A stretch of 64,000 nucleotides of DNA from Anaerolineae bacterium (GTDB taxonomy: Bacteria > Chloroflexota > Anaerolineae > Aggregatilineales > Ch27), in contig JABLXG010000008.1 of NCBI GenBank assembly GCA_013178165.1, forward strand, positions 1-64,000, read 5' to 3'. The notes under the pieces are model-generated. The model was not told the origin of the DNA. It made no database searches and saw nothing but the letters and a program-made list of their open reading frames with translations. Below are positions 40,413 to 49,342 of this stretch, piece after piece (position 1 is the stretch's first letter; every line of letters starts with the position of its first letter). The translations under genes and the position numbers were made by a program.

Positions 40413-41533
40413 CAGGCTTTCTCCTCGCGGGCGCCCTGGTAAAAGACCCAGGCTTCGGACGAACGGAAGATCAGGGCGGTGAGGGCCAGGATGATCAGCA
40501 GCATGATCCAGGCCATGGCCGAGGCCAGCCCCATATGCCGCAGGTCAAACGCCTCCCGGTAGATCAACCAGTTGAGGAAGGTGCCGACTGAATCGGGGGT
40601 CTGGATGAAAGCCGCCACTTCAAAGACCTGCAACGCGCCAATAGTGGACGTGACCAGGTTATAGAACAGGGCTGGGCTGAGCATGGGGATGGTCACATGG
40701 CGGAACTTGCTCCATTCACCCGCGCCGTCGATGGCGGCGGCTTCGTACAATTCCATCGGGATGCCCTTGAGGCCGGCCAGCAGGATCACGGAATTGGCGC
40801 CGAAAACTCCCCATAGACTGATGATAATGAAAGCGGGCATGGCCAGCGCCGGGTCAAAGAACCAGTTGGGCTTGGGGATGTTGACCAGCGCGTAGAACGG
40901 CGCGAAGGCGCTGTTGAGCAGGCCGTTCGGGGAGAAAATCCACCGCCATAGCAGGGCGGTAGCGACCGCGGGCAGGATGGCTGGCATGTAGTACAGCACC
41001 CGCCAGAAGCCCAGGTAGCGCACATGCTGGTTGAGCAGCAGGGCCACCCCCAGCGCCCCGGCCAGCCCCAGCGGAACGCTCAGGAAGGCGTAGGGCAGGG
41101 TCAGCTTGATCGAACGCCAGAAGGCTTCCTCTTTGGCACCCAGCACAAAGCCGCCACTACCTGTTTCCACACGGATGATCTCGTCGTAGCGGCGGGGCAG
41201 GGCGTCTGAACTGCGCTGGTTGGGTGATTCCAGAGGGGCCAGACTCAGGCTGAAAAGCTGCTCGTAGTTGGCCGTGCCAACCCATTCCGGAGCCTTAAAG
41301 AGGTTGTATTCGGTAAAACTTAAGTAGAGCGAAGCCCCAATCGTGAACACGTTAAAAATCAGAAAGCCGACAACCCAGGGGACGACCAGCGCCCGACCGG
41401 TAGCTGCCTCCCGGTTGATGCCCAGGGCGATCTGCAAGCGGTAAACGGCGATCATCAGCACAACCAGACCGATCGCGACGCCAGCATAGCGTGCCAGTGT
41501 TGGCAAATAGGTGGCAAGCGGACCTGGATCCAT
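40412..41533 (-). CDS. Carbohydrate ABC transporter permease (MalF-like)
   Basis: 373 residues from ATG 41533 with GGAGGAGG upstream. The EAA loop MELYEAAAIDGAGEWSKFRHV plus IPML is at about 255-278. A periplasmic loop of about 65 residues with charged sequence (SPNQRSSDALPRRYDEIIRV) separates early helices, somewhat longer than in the smallest CUT1 permeases. An additional N-terminal helix (VAIGLVVLMIAVYRLQIALG) precedes the usual set. It functions with the MalG-like subunit and the binding protein. Confidence 0.92.
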   Translation of the reverse strand: MDPGPLATYLPTLARYAGVAIGLVVLMIAVYRLQIALGINREAATGRALVVPWVVGFLIFNVFTIGASLYLSFTEYNLFKAPEWVGTANYEQLFSLSLAPLESPNQRSSDALPRRYDEIIRVETGSGGFVLGAKEEAFWRSIKLTLPYAFLSVPLGLAGALGVALLLNQHVRYLGFWRVLYYMPAILPAVATALLWRWIFSPNGLLNSAFAPFYALVNIPKPNWFFDPALAMPAFIIISLWGVFGANSVILLAGLKGIPMELYEAAAIDGAGEWSKFRHVTIPMLSPALFYNLVTSTIGALQVFEVAAFIQTPDSVGTFLNWLIYREAFDLRHMGLASAMAWIMLLIILALTALIFRSSEAWVFYQGAREEKA

Positions 41534-41578
41534 AGGGGCGATCCTCCTCCGGAAAAGGGCTTGGCCAGCCGTAAGAGG

Positions 41579-41604
41579 GGAGGCCGCCCGACCGGGCGGC
41601 CTCC
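41579..41604 (-). terminator. Hairpin between binding-protein and MalF-like genes
   Basis: GGAGGCCGCCC (41579-41589) pairs perfectly with GGGCGGCCTCC (41594-41604), with a GACC loop, 17 nt after the binding-protein stop (41621). No T run follows, so it is more likely an mRNA-stabilising or partial-termination structure than a full stop. Confidence 0.7.
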
Positions 41605-41620
41605 GGTGTAGCCAGTGATT

Positions 41621-42883
41621 CTATTCGGGCAGAGTCTCTTCCAGCTCGGGCCGGACTTCAGCGGCCAGTTCCGCCGGGGTCAGGTCGGTCTCGTTGTTGA
41701 TCAGCGGACCCCAGAACTTCGACCAGAAGATCGAGTCAAATTCGGCGTAGTTGCCGAAGATAGGCAGCGCACGCATCTCCTGGGCGGCAGCGACGATTGC
41801 CTCGGCGCTGGCAGCCTTGCGCGGTTCCGAGGATACCAGGTGCTCCACAGTGGCCTGCGAGATGCGCGGCGAGACGATCTTCCAGTGATGGATGCCCTCG
41901 GTCACGGCCAGCAGGGCCTTGCAGGCCAGGTCCGGATGAGCAGTGTTGGCGGAGATGACGGTGCTGGCGTTCCAGGCGAAGGTGACATGGCTACCGGTCC
42001 GCGGATGGCCGGGGACGCGCACCACGCCCACATTCAGACCCTCGACGCGGTCGAGGTCGTCAGCAGCGCCGCCCATGAACATGGCGATCTTGCCAGCCTT
42101 GAACATCTCGCTGAAGCCCTGCTCGGCGATGATTTCGCGGCTGGGGGACATCTCCGGGTTATAGGCGGTGCTCAGATAGAACTCGAAGCCTTCCAGGAAT
42201 TCGGGTGTGTCGATCGGGGCCTCGGTGAAATCGGGGCTGATTAGCTCACCACCGGCCTGCCAGACGAAGATGAAGGGGGGCGGCCAGCCGTTGTTGGTGA
42301 AGCCCCACTGGTCGATCTCGCCATCGTCGTTGGTATCCAGGGTCAGGGCCTTGGCCATAGCGACAAAATCGTCCCAGGTCCAGTCCGGGGTGGGGTAGTC
42401 CAGCCCGGCGGCGTCGAAGAGGTCCTTGTTGTAGTAAGTGACGACTGGCTGAGCGATCCAGGGCAGGCCGTAGACTTCGTCTTCATAGATATTGACGGCC
42501 AGGATGCCCGGATAGTAGTCGTTGACATCCCCGGCGGTGCCCGGTTCGGCGCTCGCCAGGCAGTCAGTCAGCGGCAGGAAGACGCCTTCCGAGGCCAGAG
42601 CCATGTTGTTCTGGTCAATCCAGTACAGATCCGCGCCGACTCCACCGGCGATCTGCGTCTTGACCTGGGTGTAGTAATCCGAGGGGATGGGCGAATGGAC
42701 GATCTGATACTCGTTCTGGCTGGCGTTGATCTCGTCCAGGATGACCTGCAGTTCGGCGGCTTCGTCAACACCGGCCCAGGTCGAGATCGTGATCGTCACC
42801 GGCTCGGTTTGAGCCAGCGACGGCAGCGCTCCCAGCGCCAGCATCAGGGCGACGGCTAACAGCACCAGGCGATTCCTTGACAT
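41621..42883 (-). CDS. Carbohydrate ABC transporter substrate-binding protein (MalE/UgpB-like)
   Basis: 420 residues, ATG 42883 behind AAAGGAG. It has a signal peptide (LVLLAVALMLALGALPSLAQ) and no lipobox Cys. Family 1 binding-protein features are VTITISTWAGVDEAAELQVIL, DLYWIDQNNMALASEGVFLPL, YGLPWIAQPVVTYYNKDLFD (about 135-154), DWTWDDFVAMAKALT and GKIAMFMGGAADDL. It captures an oligosaccharide for the MalF/G-like permeases. The gene follows the LacI regulator on the same strand; its leader has the AAGGAGGTGA element at 42967-42976. The glycosidases around it suggest a mannose-containing oligosaccharide, which is an inference. Confidence 0.92.
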   Translation of the reverse strand: MSRNRLVLLAVALMLALGALPSLAQTEPVTITISTWAGVDEAAELQVILDEINASQNEYQIVHSPIPSDYYTQVKTQIAGGVGADLYWIDQNNMALASEGVFLPLTDCLASAEPGTAGDVNDYYPGILAVNIYEDEVYGLPWIAQPVVTYYNKDLFDAAGLDYPTPDWTWDDFVAMAKALTLDTNDDGEIDQWGFTNNGWPPPFIFVWQAGGELISPDFTEAPIDTPEFLEGFEFYLSTAYNPEMSPSREIIAEQGFSEMFKAGKIAMFMGGAADDLDRVEGLNVGVVRVPGHPRTGSHVTFAWNASTVISANTAHPDLACKALLAVTEGIHHWKIVSPRISQATVEHLVSSEPRKAASAEAIVAAAQEMRALPIFGNYAEFDSIFWSKFWGPLINNETDLTPAELAAEVRPELEETLPE

Positions 42884-42916
42884 GTCTTTCTCTCTCCTTT
42901 AGCGTAAATCTTGACT

Positions 42917-42980
42917 GCCTGCATCGGCAGGGCGCGTGAAAGCGATCCGACGTGTAGTGTGGGGTTTCACCTCCTTCTCC
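42917..42980 (-). promoter_or_regulatory. Shared leader element upstream of the MalE-like binding protein
   Basis: On the minus strand AAGGAGGTGA (42976-42967) is followed after 26 nt by TTCnnGyGCCCTG, a loop and ATGCAGGC (42940-42917). The arrangement matches that at 23627-23690. CCTGC and GCAGG form a small stem. The genuine ribosome-binding site of the binding-protein gene (AAAGGAG, 42900-42894) lies further on. The element begins 18 nt after the LacI stop codon. Confidence 0.5.
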
Positions 42981-42997
42981 GGGCCAGCGCGGCCTGG

Positions 42998-44017
42998 TTA
43001 TCCGGCGGGTCTGGCGCAGGTATCGCGCTCGACCAGCTTAACCGCTACGCAGATTTCGGTGGGCATCAGGCTGCTGTCCTCGAGCAAGGCCAGCAACCGG
43101 CTGGCGGCTTCCTTGCCGATCTGATGCTTGGGAACGTCAATGGTGGTGAGCGGCGGGCGGTTCAGGCGCGCCCATTCAATGTTGTCGAAACCGATCACGG
43201 AAAGATCGTCCGGCACCCGGCGACCGGCGGCCTGAGCGGCCTGGATGGCGCCGATGGCCATCGAGTCGTTAACCGCACACAGCGCGGTGACTTCCGGGTG
43301 TTGCTCCATCAGGCGGGCATAGGCCTCTGCGCCCGAATCGATGGTTGTCCGGTCCATATGGATGACATGTATGGGTAATCCGGCTTCTTCCAGAATCTGC
43401 CGGTAACCGCGCACGCGGCGGGTATTGCTAGGCCAGGTCTGCGGCCCGGCCAGGATACCGATCCGGCGGTGGCCGAGATTCAGCAGATATTCGGCGGCCC
43501 TGGCCGCGCCGCCGGTATCGTCGCAGTTGACACAGTTGACGGGCTGGTAATCCAGCCGGTTGTCTACCAGCACAACTGGCAGATCGGTGTGCAGCATGGC
43601 CATGATGAATTCGGCGGGGATATCCGGGCCGGCCAGGATCATCCCGTCGACCCGTCCCTCCCGCACGAAGCGGAATTGCGCCGGCTTGCTGAGAATATCG
43701 GCGGTGAGGGTAGCGATGGCCACGTGGTAATCAGAGCGGGCGCAGACCTGCTCCACCCCGTGCAGAATCTCGCCATAGAAGGGGTCTGTCTGGGCGGCCA
43801 GGCCAGGCTTTTCCCGTACAAAGAAGCCCAGGGCGAATGTCCGGGCGGTGGCCAGACCTCGCGCGGTCACGCTCGGCGTGTAGTTCAGCTCCCGTGCCTT
43901 TTCCAGGATGCGCTGACGTAACTCCGGGCCAACACCGGGTTTGTCGTTGAGCGCCCTGGAGACGGAGGCGCTTGAGACGTGCAGCGCTTCGGCAATCTGC
44001 TGGATAATAGACGGCAT
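42998..44017 (-). CDS. LacI-family transcriptional regulator
   Basis: 339 residues from ATG 44017 (a GTG at 44023 is also possible). The N-terminal helix-turn-helix is IIQQIAEALHVSSASVSRAL, followed by the hinge-helix region ARELNYTPSVTARGLATAR. The periplasmic-binding-like effector domain (about 60-339) has VDGMILAGPDIPAEF, HRRIGILAGPQTWPSNTRRV and SVIGFDNIEWARL. It lacks a membrane segment. It is the first gene of the operon with the MalE/F/G-like transporter, CBM9 protein, GH130 and oxidoreductase. A palindrome at 44033-44058 overlapping its promoter is the likely operator, so autoregulation and control of the divergent genes are plausible. Confidence 0.93.
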   Translation of the reverse strand: MPSIIQQIAEALHVSSASVSRALNDKPGVGPELRQRILEKARELNYTPSVTARGLATARTFALGFFVREKPGLAAQTDPFYGEILHGVEQVCARSDYHVAIATLTADILSKPAQFRFVREGRVDGMILAGPDIPAEFIMAMLHTDLPVVLVDNRLDYQPVNCVNCDDTGGAARAAEYLLNLGHRRIGILAGPQTWPSNTRRVRGYRQILEEAGLPIHVIHMDRTTIDSGAEAYARLMEQHPEVTALCAVNDSMAIGAIQAAQAAGRRVPDDLSVIGFDNIEWARLNRPPLTTIDVPKHQIGKEAASRLLALLEDSSLMPTEICVAVKLVERDTCARPAG

Positions 44018-44032
44018 AGCCACTCAAGTCAG

Positions 44033-44058
44033 AGTTAACGTAACCGCTTACGTTCACT
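44033..44058. promoter_or_regulatory. LacI-type operator (near-perfect 26-bp palindrome)
   Basis: AACGTAA (44037-44043) and TTACGTT (44048-44054) are perfect arms around CCGC. The symmetry extends outward through AGT (44033-44035) and ACT (44056-44058), with one mismatched pair between. It sits immediately downstream of the minus-strand -10 and upstream of the divergent plus-strand genes, the classical place for repression of both. Confidence 0.7.
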
Positions 44059-44085
44059 ATATAGTAAAATAGAGTCGCTTGTCAA
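44056..44085 (-). promoter_or_regulatory. Sigma70-type promoter for the LacI-transporter operon
   Basis: On the minus strand a perfect TTGACA (44085-44080) is followed after 18 nt by TATAGT (44061-44056). The start of transcription would fall inside the palindrome 44033-44058. ACTATATAGT is itself symmetric, so the same segment can serve as a -10 for the plus-strand gene, with TTAACG at 44035-44040 as a weak -35 17 nt before TATATA. Confidence 0.65.
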
Positions 44086-44119
44086 GACCTTGCACAACCG
44101 TGATTGGGCAGGCTACACC

Positions 44120-46186
44120 ATGAATACTTTCATCAGCGGGGACCTGCGGCTGGAATGCCGCTTCGAGGATGGCGCGGGCTTTCACTTCGTCACGTATGTC
44201 AGGGCCGGGGGGGATGCTGGCGACTGGCGACCGGCTGCCCGCGGGCCGAGTGTGCCAGTCCGGGGTTGGATGCCAGACCGCCTGACCGCCGATGGCCTGG
44301 CCGGGGAAGGGCCGGGCTTCGCCTGGCAGACCAGCATCATCCCGTGGGAGGGGGGCTTCTGGCTGGAGACGACGCTCACCGCCGACGCCCCGGTTGACCT
44401 GCCGGTAGCCCTGCTGCTGTGGCTGGGGCCGCTGGATAACCTGGATGACCGCCAGGCGCATACCTGGCGGCAGACCGTTCTGCGCGCCCCGACGGTCAAC
44501 GCGCAGGGGCTGGGCGGCAACGACCTGATGGCGGGATATCTCTATGATGATCATTCGCGTGTGGAGACCATCGTCTACTTTCCGCCGGATGCTTTTGCCT
44601 GGGCGCCGCACCGCTTCTACAACTTCAGCGTGCGCGAGGCGCTGCTCTACCGGCCAGAGGGGCGCTATGGCTTCGGTCTGGTGCCGAATGTGCCGGAAGC
44701 GCCGTTCCACTTCCCGCCGGGGACGCATCGGCTGGCCTGGTGGTTCACTCAGCGCCCACGCCAGGGCACGCCATCGCCCTGGGCTGCTCAGCGCGTCCTG
44801 CTGGAAGCGGTCGCGCCGCTGTTTGACCCGGTTCCCGCGCCAGTGAATAAACCGCTGCCCTGGGAGGAGATGGCCTGCCGGACGCTGGCCGACCTGGAGG
44901 ATGAGGCCTGCTGGGTTACCACGCAAGGTGTGTCTGGTTTGCGGGCCTATGTGCGGGGTAGTTCGGCGGTTGGTCGGGATGCCGCGCCCGGCTTCGAGTT
45001 AATGACGCAGCTGGACGTGCTGTGGCCGCTGCTGTTGTGGCAGCGGGCTACCGGCGACGCCCGCGCTGACGGCCTGGTTGCCCGCCTGCGGGCGACGCTG
45101 CCGCGCTTTGCACGGCCAGAGTGGGACTATGTGGCCAACAACTATCCTCCCCGCGCTGGCGACAGCTTCATGGACACCTGGTACTTTCTGGAAAACGCCC
45201 TGATCAAACTACCCTGGGTGGCCTATCTCACCGGCGATCCGGCGCTGCAGGAGATGTTCTTTGCCGCGCTACGGGGGGCGGAGCGGCTGGCCCGGCGGAC
45301 AGGCTATGTGTTCCCGCTGTTTGCGGATGCCGCTGACTGGCAGGCGCGGGGCAGCCTGCTCAATCCCGGCGTCGGCGGGCTGTATGCAGCGGGTTGTGTC
45401 CTGGCGCACCAGTTAAGCGGTGGCGCAGAGGTCTACCTGGATGAAGCGGCAGATGCCCTGCGCGTGATTCACAACCTGCCGCCCGCCATGCTCACCCACG
45501 AGCCGCAACAACTGTCGTTCGCCGCCGCAGCCGCCAGTTACCTGGCCGACGCCGGTTACCGCCCGGATATGGATTGGGACGGCATGATCGGCGATTATCT
45601 GTACCTGGTGCTGCGGATGGGCTACTGGGGCGCGGACCCGGCGGCATCCTATTACGATCCGCGCGGGATGTTCCAGGCCTGTGCGTCGCTGTGCTACCCG
45701 GCCTATAAGGAAAACGTGGAGGCCATGATCGCCTGGCCGGAGGTGCTGCGCGGGCAGCGTGGCCCGCTGGTACTGCTGAGCGCCTTCGCCAACCTGCAAC
45801 GGCGGCATAATTACGCCTTCTTCGATCCCTGGTTGCCTGCCGAATGGCGCCGCGGGCCGTGCCCGGCCATCCCGTATGAGGACCTTTCCACGGCTGAGTT
45901 TGATCGGATGGGGCGGCTGGGCAAAGAGATTTACGGCGCAGGCGAGGTCTTCTGGAGCGCCCTGCTCTTCGGTGTGCTGGGGCGGGTGGATGATCCGGAG
46001 GTGTTGTGCCTGAGCCTGGATGTGCCGTGCCTGCGTCTGCATGATTTCCCCGCCGTTCACGAGCGGCGGTTCCTGCTGTACAATCCCACCCCGGAAAGGC
46101 GCACATGCCTGCTGCATAGCGGCTCGGTAGCGCGCCCTGTGACGGTGGAAGCGCGGGCGGTTTGTTTTGTAGAGGCTGGGAGCTGA
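44120..46186 (+). CDS. Large predicted helical-toroid protein, glycoside-processing context
   Basis: 688 residues from ATG 44120 (a TTG at 44090 would add ten residues and has no better ribosome site). The first 240 residues or so look beta-rich (GDLRLECRFEDGAGFHF, WETTLTADAP-type strands). Residues about 270-600 are helical with Trp/Tyr-rich repeats (SFMDTWYFLENALIKLPWVAY, GGLYAAGCVLAHQ, YLYLVLRMGYWG), like an (alpha/alpha)6 toroid. This two-part layout is common in glycoside hydrolases and phosphorylases, but no catalytic motif or GH family was recognised. It lacks a signal peptide, so it should be cytoplasmic. It is followed 4 nt later by a GH130 gene and is divergent from the LacI operon across a shared operator. 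A role in the same glycan pathway is inferred. Confidence 0.7.
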   Translation: MNTFISGDLRLECRFEDGAGFHFVTYVRAGGDAGDWRPAARGPSVPVRGWMPDRLTADGLAGEGPGFAWQTSIIPWEGGFWLETTLTADAPVDLPVALLLWLGPLDNLDDRQAHTWRQTVLRAPTVNAQGLGGNDLMAGYLYDDHSRVETIVYFPPDAFAWAPHRFYNFSVREALLYRPEGRYGFGLVPNVPEAPFHFPPGTHRLAWWFTQRPRQGTPSPWAAQRVLLEAVAPLFDPVPAPVNKPLPWEEMACRTLADLEDEACWVTTQGVSGLRAYVRGSSAVGRDAAPGFELMTQLDVLWPLLLWQRATGDARADGLVARLRATLPRFARPEWDYVANNYPPRAGDSFMDTWYFLENALIKLPWVAYLTGDPALQEMFFAALRGAERLARRTGYVFPLFADAADWQARGSLLNPGVGGLYAAGCVLAHQLSGGAEVYLDEAADALRVIHNLPPAMLTHEPQQLSFAAAAASYLADAGYRPDMDWDGMIGDYLYLVLRMGYWGADPAASYYDPRGMFQACASLCYPAYKENVEAMIAWPEVLRGQRGPLVLLSAFANLQRRHNYAFFDPWLPAEWRRGPCPAIPYEDLSTAEFDRMGRLGKEIYGAGEVFWSALLFGVLGRVDDPEVLCLSLDVPCLRLHDFPAVHERRFLLYNPTPERRTCLLHSGSVARPVTVEARAVCFVEAGS

Positions 46187-46190
46187 CCCC

Positions 46191-47240
46191 ATGTTTGTCC
46201 GACATCCGCACAACCCCCTGATTACGCCGGCCACGATCAGGCCATCCCGGCCCGATCTGGAGGTGATCGGCGCGTTTAACGCCGGGGCGATTCTGTACCG
46301 GGATGAGGTGTTGCTGCTGGTGCGTGTGGCGGAGCGTCCCATCGCGCTGGCTGAGGACTGGGTGCAGTGCCCGTACTACACCCCGCAGGGCGATCTGGCC
46401 ATCCGGCGCGTGCGTCGCGACGATCCATCCTGGGACCTGAGCGACCCCCGCGTAATCCGTCACCGTGCCACCGGCGAACTACTGCTCACCAGCGTCAGCC
46501 ATCTGCGGCTGGCCCGCAGCCGGGATGGCGTCCGGTTTAGTGTGAGTGAGATGCCCTGGCTCACCCCCGCTTCGCCCTACGAGGCATTTGGTGTGGAAGA
46601 CCCGCGCATCACCCGCATTGGCGATCGCTACTACATCAATTACACCGCAGTCAGCCCGCACGGCATCGCCACCGCCCTGGTTTCCACGCCGGATTTTGTG
46701 CAGATCCGGCGGGAAGGGATCATCTTTCCGCCGGACAACCGCGATGTGGCCCTGTTCCCGGAGCCGGTAAACGGGCAGTACTACTGTTACCACCGGCCCA
46801 TGCCGGGCATGTTCAGGCAGATGAGCATCTGGCTGGCCGCCTCGCCGGACCTGCGTCACTGGGGAGATTCGCGGCTGGTGCTGGCGGGACGGGCCGGCCA
46901 GTGGGATGCCGGGCGGGTAGGGGCTGGCGCGCCGCCCATTGCCACAGCACGTGGCTGGCTTTCGATCTATCATGGCGCGGATGAACGCGACCGCTACTGC
47001 CTGGGCGCTTTCCTGACGCCCTATGATGAGCCGGGGCGGATCATTGCCCGCAGCGCCGGGGCGGTACTGTGGCCGGAAGCGCCTTATGAGGTGGATGGCT
47101 TCTTCCGGAATGTCGTCTTTACCTGCGGGGCAGTAGTCATGGCGGGGCAGGTGCGGTTGTACTATGGCGCGGCGGATGCAACCGTAGCGCTGGCGGAAGC
47201 GCCGCTGGATCAGCTTCTCGATAGTTTGCTGGCGTGTTGA
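46191..47240 (+). CDS. GH130-family glycoside phosphorylase/mannosidase (copy 2)
   Basis: 349 residues, starting 4 nt after the previous stop. The GH130 motif GVEDPRI is at residues 134-140, and RHPHNPLITPATIRP begins the first propeller blade. FNAGAILYRDEVLLLVRVAE and the late segment GAGAPPIATARGWLSIYHGADE complete the pattern. It is about 55 residues longer than copy 1 (36180-37058) and clearly a different subgroup, so the two probably handle different mannosidic linkages or chain ends. There is no signal peptide. It would act in the cytoplasm on imported oligosaccharides, possibly on products of the preceding gene. Confidence 0.9.
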   Translation: MFVRHPHNPLITPATIRPSRPDLEVIGAFNAGAILYRDEVLLLVRVAERPIALAEDWVQCPYYTPQGDLAIRRVRRDDPSWDLSDPRVIRHRATGELLLTSVSHLRLARSRDGVRFSVSEMPWLTPASPYEAFGVEDPRITRIGDRYYINYTAVSPHGIATALVSTPDFVQIRREGIIFPPDNRDVALFPEPVNGQYYCYHRPMPGMFRQMSIWLAASPDLRHWGDSRLVLAGRAGQWDAGRVGAGAPPIATARGWLSIYHGADERDRYCLGAFLTPYDEPGRIIARSAGAVLWPEAPYEVDGFFRNVVFTCGAVVMAGQVRLYYGAADATVALAEAPLDQLLDSLLAC

Positions 47241-47276
47241 GCCACCGGATGTAAAGGGACGCCCGAAAAAAAGCAT

Positions 47277-47398
47277 CGACCCCGCCGGTGCGCCTGATGA
47301 GGGAATGTCAGGCTGGCGGGGTCGGTGGCCCGGCTCACCGTGATCGGGTTGAGCCAGGTTTCCGCCCGTCCCTGTTCGCCTGGAACGGGGACGGGCGG
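47277..47398. terminator. Two hairpins between convergent genes
   Basis: The first pairs CGACCCCGCC (47277-47286) with GGCGGGGTCG (47315-47324), with an inner GCCTGA/TCAGGC stem. The second pairs CCGCCCGTCCC (47362-47372) with GGGACGGGCGG (47388-47398). They lie between the GH130 stop (47240) and the convergent permease stop (47407). An A run (AAAAAAA, about 47266-47272) beside the first serves as a T tract for the minus strand. Confidence 0.65.
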
Positions 47399-47406
47399 TC
47401 GGTGAT

Positions 47407-48390
47407 CTAGGCGCGGATTTCCTGCCGCTGGAAGAGCACATAGGCCGCCGTGAACAGCAGGAGGGTCACTGCGATCAGGCTGGTCAGGTGCGGCCAGATC
47501 AGCAGGACGCTTTCCCCCAGGGGCAGCGGCGAACCCAGCAGCGCGCCCTGTAGCTGGCTGGGCAGCACCAGGCCGAACGAGCGCGTGGTTGGGTTGAGCA
47601 ACCCCATCGTCGCTTCCACGAAGAGCGTGTTGGGCGAGATGCGCGTCAGGTTCTGGATCAGCTCCGCCTGAGCCAGGACTTCATCGAGCAGGCCCAGCCG
47701 GATCGGCGCCAGAGCCTGCGCCAGCATGCTGGCCAGCATGCTCCAGAACACCATGAAGAACAGCCACACTGCGATCGAAGCGAGCGCAGCGGTTGCCGGC
47801 TGGCGGAAGATTGTGGAGAACAGCAGAGCCAGCGCCAGCCAGATGCCACCATAGAAGATGGCTACCAGCAGGAACAGCAACCCACGGGCGACTTCCTCCC
47901 CGCTGGGCGCGATCCCCAGACTGAAGATCCCCAGGCCGGTGATCAGCAGCCAGATGGCTACCAGCACCAGGGCCATGGTGAACAGCCCGGCCAGGAACTT
48001 GCCCATCAGGAAAGCGTCCCGGTAGATCGGCTGGGCCAGCACGCGGGAGAGCGTCCGCTGGTTGAACTCACTGTTGACGGCGTCAAAGGCCAGCGAGATG
48101 GCGATCAGGGGAATCAGGAAGCCCAGGAAGCCAACGAACGCTGGCAGCGGATCCGTTGACGTCGTGAACAGCTTCAGGAACAGAAAACTGTCGCCCCTGG
48201 CGGAGCGGATGCTCTGTAACGCGCCGAAGACGGTCCCACCGGCGGTGATCAGGATCAGAAGCTCCAGAATCTGCATCCGCACACTGGTCAGATGGTCGGC
48301 CATTTCTTTGGCCACGACAGCCCAGAGGCCAGTCCACGGGGAGCCTTCACGGCCGGGCTGCGCAGGAAGAGTCTCATGCTGCTGTGCCAT
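47407..48390 (-). CDS. ABC-2 type transporter permease
   Basis: 327 residues, six hydrophobic segments. The N-terminal [20 protein letters not shown], the large first extracytoplasmic loop and [33 protein letters not shown]-type core (only partly quoted) are typical of ABC-2 permeases of the NatB/YhaP-like kind. It overlaps the ATPase gene by 17 bases. With that ATPase and the NEW3 protein it forms an export or membrane-remodelling system. The exported substrate is unknown. Confidence 0.88.
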   Translation of the reverse strand: MAQQHETLPAQPGREGSPWTGLWAVVAKEMADHLTSVRMQILELLILITAGGTVFGALQSIRSARGDSFLFLKLFTTSTDPLPAFVGFLGFLIPLIAISLAFDAVNSEFNQRTLSRVLAQPIYRDAFLMGKFLAGLFTMALVLVAIWLLITGLGIFSLGIAPSGEEVARGLLFLLVAIFYGGIWLALALLFSTIFRQPATAALASIAVWLFFMVFWSMLASMLAQALAPIRLGLLDEVLAQAELIQNLTRISPNTLFVEATMGLLNPTTRSFGLVLPSQLQGALLGSPLPLGESVLLIWPHLTSLIAVTLLLFTAAYVLFQRQEIRA

Positions 48391-49321
48391 GGCTCACCCC
48401 CTTGAAGTACTGTTCGTAGATTTCGTCGAGATTGGCGGAGACGATATCCATCCGCTGGAGTCGCCCTCCTTTGTGGACGACAGCGGCGGCAGCGTCAGCG
48501 CGGACATCCTCAGACGCTTCCAGCACATAGAGGCTGCCATCGTGATGCACCCTGGTAACGCCGGCAAGCGCCTGCAGGGCGGCGGTCACCGCTTCGGTCG
48601 GCTGTTCCACCTGGATGTTGACGCGGTAGGCTCCGCCGAGCACCTGGCGGGCCAGCTGCGGTACCGAGCCTTCCAGCACGATTTGCCCCTGGTAGAACAG
48701 GCCGACGCGGTCGCAGGTTTCCTGTACCTGGTGTAACAGATGCGACGAGAGCAGGATGGTGATGCCATCGTTAGCCAGGTCGCGGATGGTGCCCAGGAAC
48801 TGGTGCGCCGCTTCCGGGTCCAGCCCCAGCGTTGGCTCGTCCATGATGATGATCTCCGGTTGTTTGAGCAGCAGCTCGGCGACACCAAGCCGCTGCCGCA
48901 TGCCGCGGGAGAACGTCTTGACCTTGTGATCGGCCACATCCTGCAGGCCCATGCGCTCTAGCACCCTGGCGATGCGCTGGTCAGCTTCAGCGCGGCGCAG
49001 GCCGTTCAGCCGGGCGATATAGGCCAGGTTCTCGGTCGCGGTCATGTTGCCGTAAAAGCCCACTTCATCGGGCAGGTAGCCCACATGGGCCTTGAGGCTG
49101 AGGGGTTGGCGTGCCGGGTCAAAGCCCAGCACGCGCACCCAGCCAGAAGTAGGCTCGGTCAGCCCCAGGAGCATCAGGATGGTCGTGGTCTTGCCGGAGC
49201 CGTTGGGTCCCAGGATGCCGTAGACTTCGCCGCGCTTAACCTGCAGATTCAGGCTGTTGACAGCCACAAAATCGCCGTAGCGTTTGGTCAGGTCTTTTGC
49301 TTCAATCACGTAGTCATCCAT
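48374..49321 (-). CDS. ABC transporter ATPase (ABC-2 type exporter)
   Basis: 315 residues. Walker A is GPNGSGKTT (about 39-47), the signature region is [15 protein letters not shown], Walker B is [14 protein letters not shown] and the switch is [13 protein letters not shown]-terminal extension of about 85 residues ([21 protein letters not shown] onward) is typical of CcmA/NatA-like exporters. It is the middle gene of the NEW3-ATPase-permease operon, with 21 nt between the NEW3 stop and its start. Confidence 0.93.
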   Translation of the reverse strand: MDDYVIEAKDLTKRYGDFVAVNSLNLQVKRGEVYGILGPNGSGKTTTILMLLGLTEPTSGWVRVLGFDPARQPLSLKAHVGYLPDEVGFYGNMTATENLAYIARLNGLRRAEADQRIARVLERMGLQDVADHKVKTFSRGMRQRLGVAELLLKQPEIIIMDEPTLGLDPEAAHQFLGTIRDLANDGITILLSSHLLHQVQETCDRVGLFYQGQIVLEGSVPQLARQVLGGAYRVNIQVEQPTEAVTAALQALAGVTRVHHDGSLYVLEASEDVRADAAAAVVHKGGRLQRMDIVSANLDEIYEQYFKGVSHGTAA

Positions 49322-49342
49322 AGGACACTCCTCTGGAACGGA

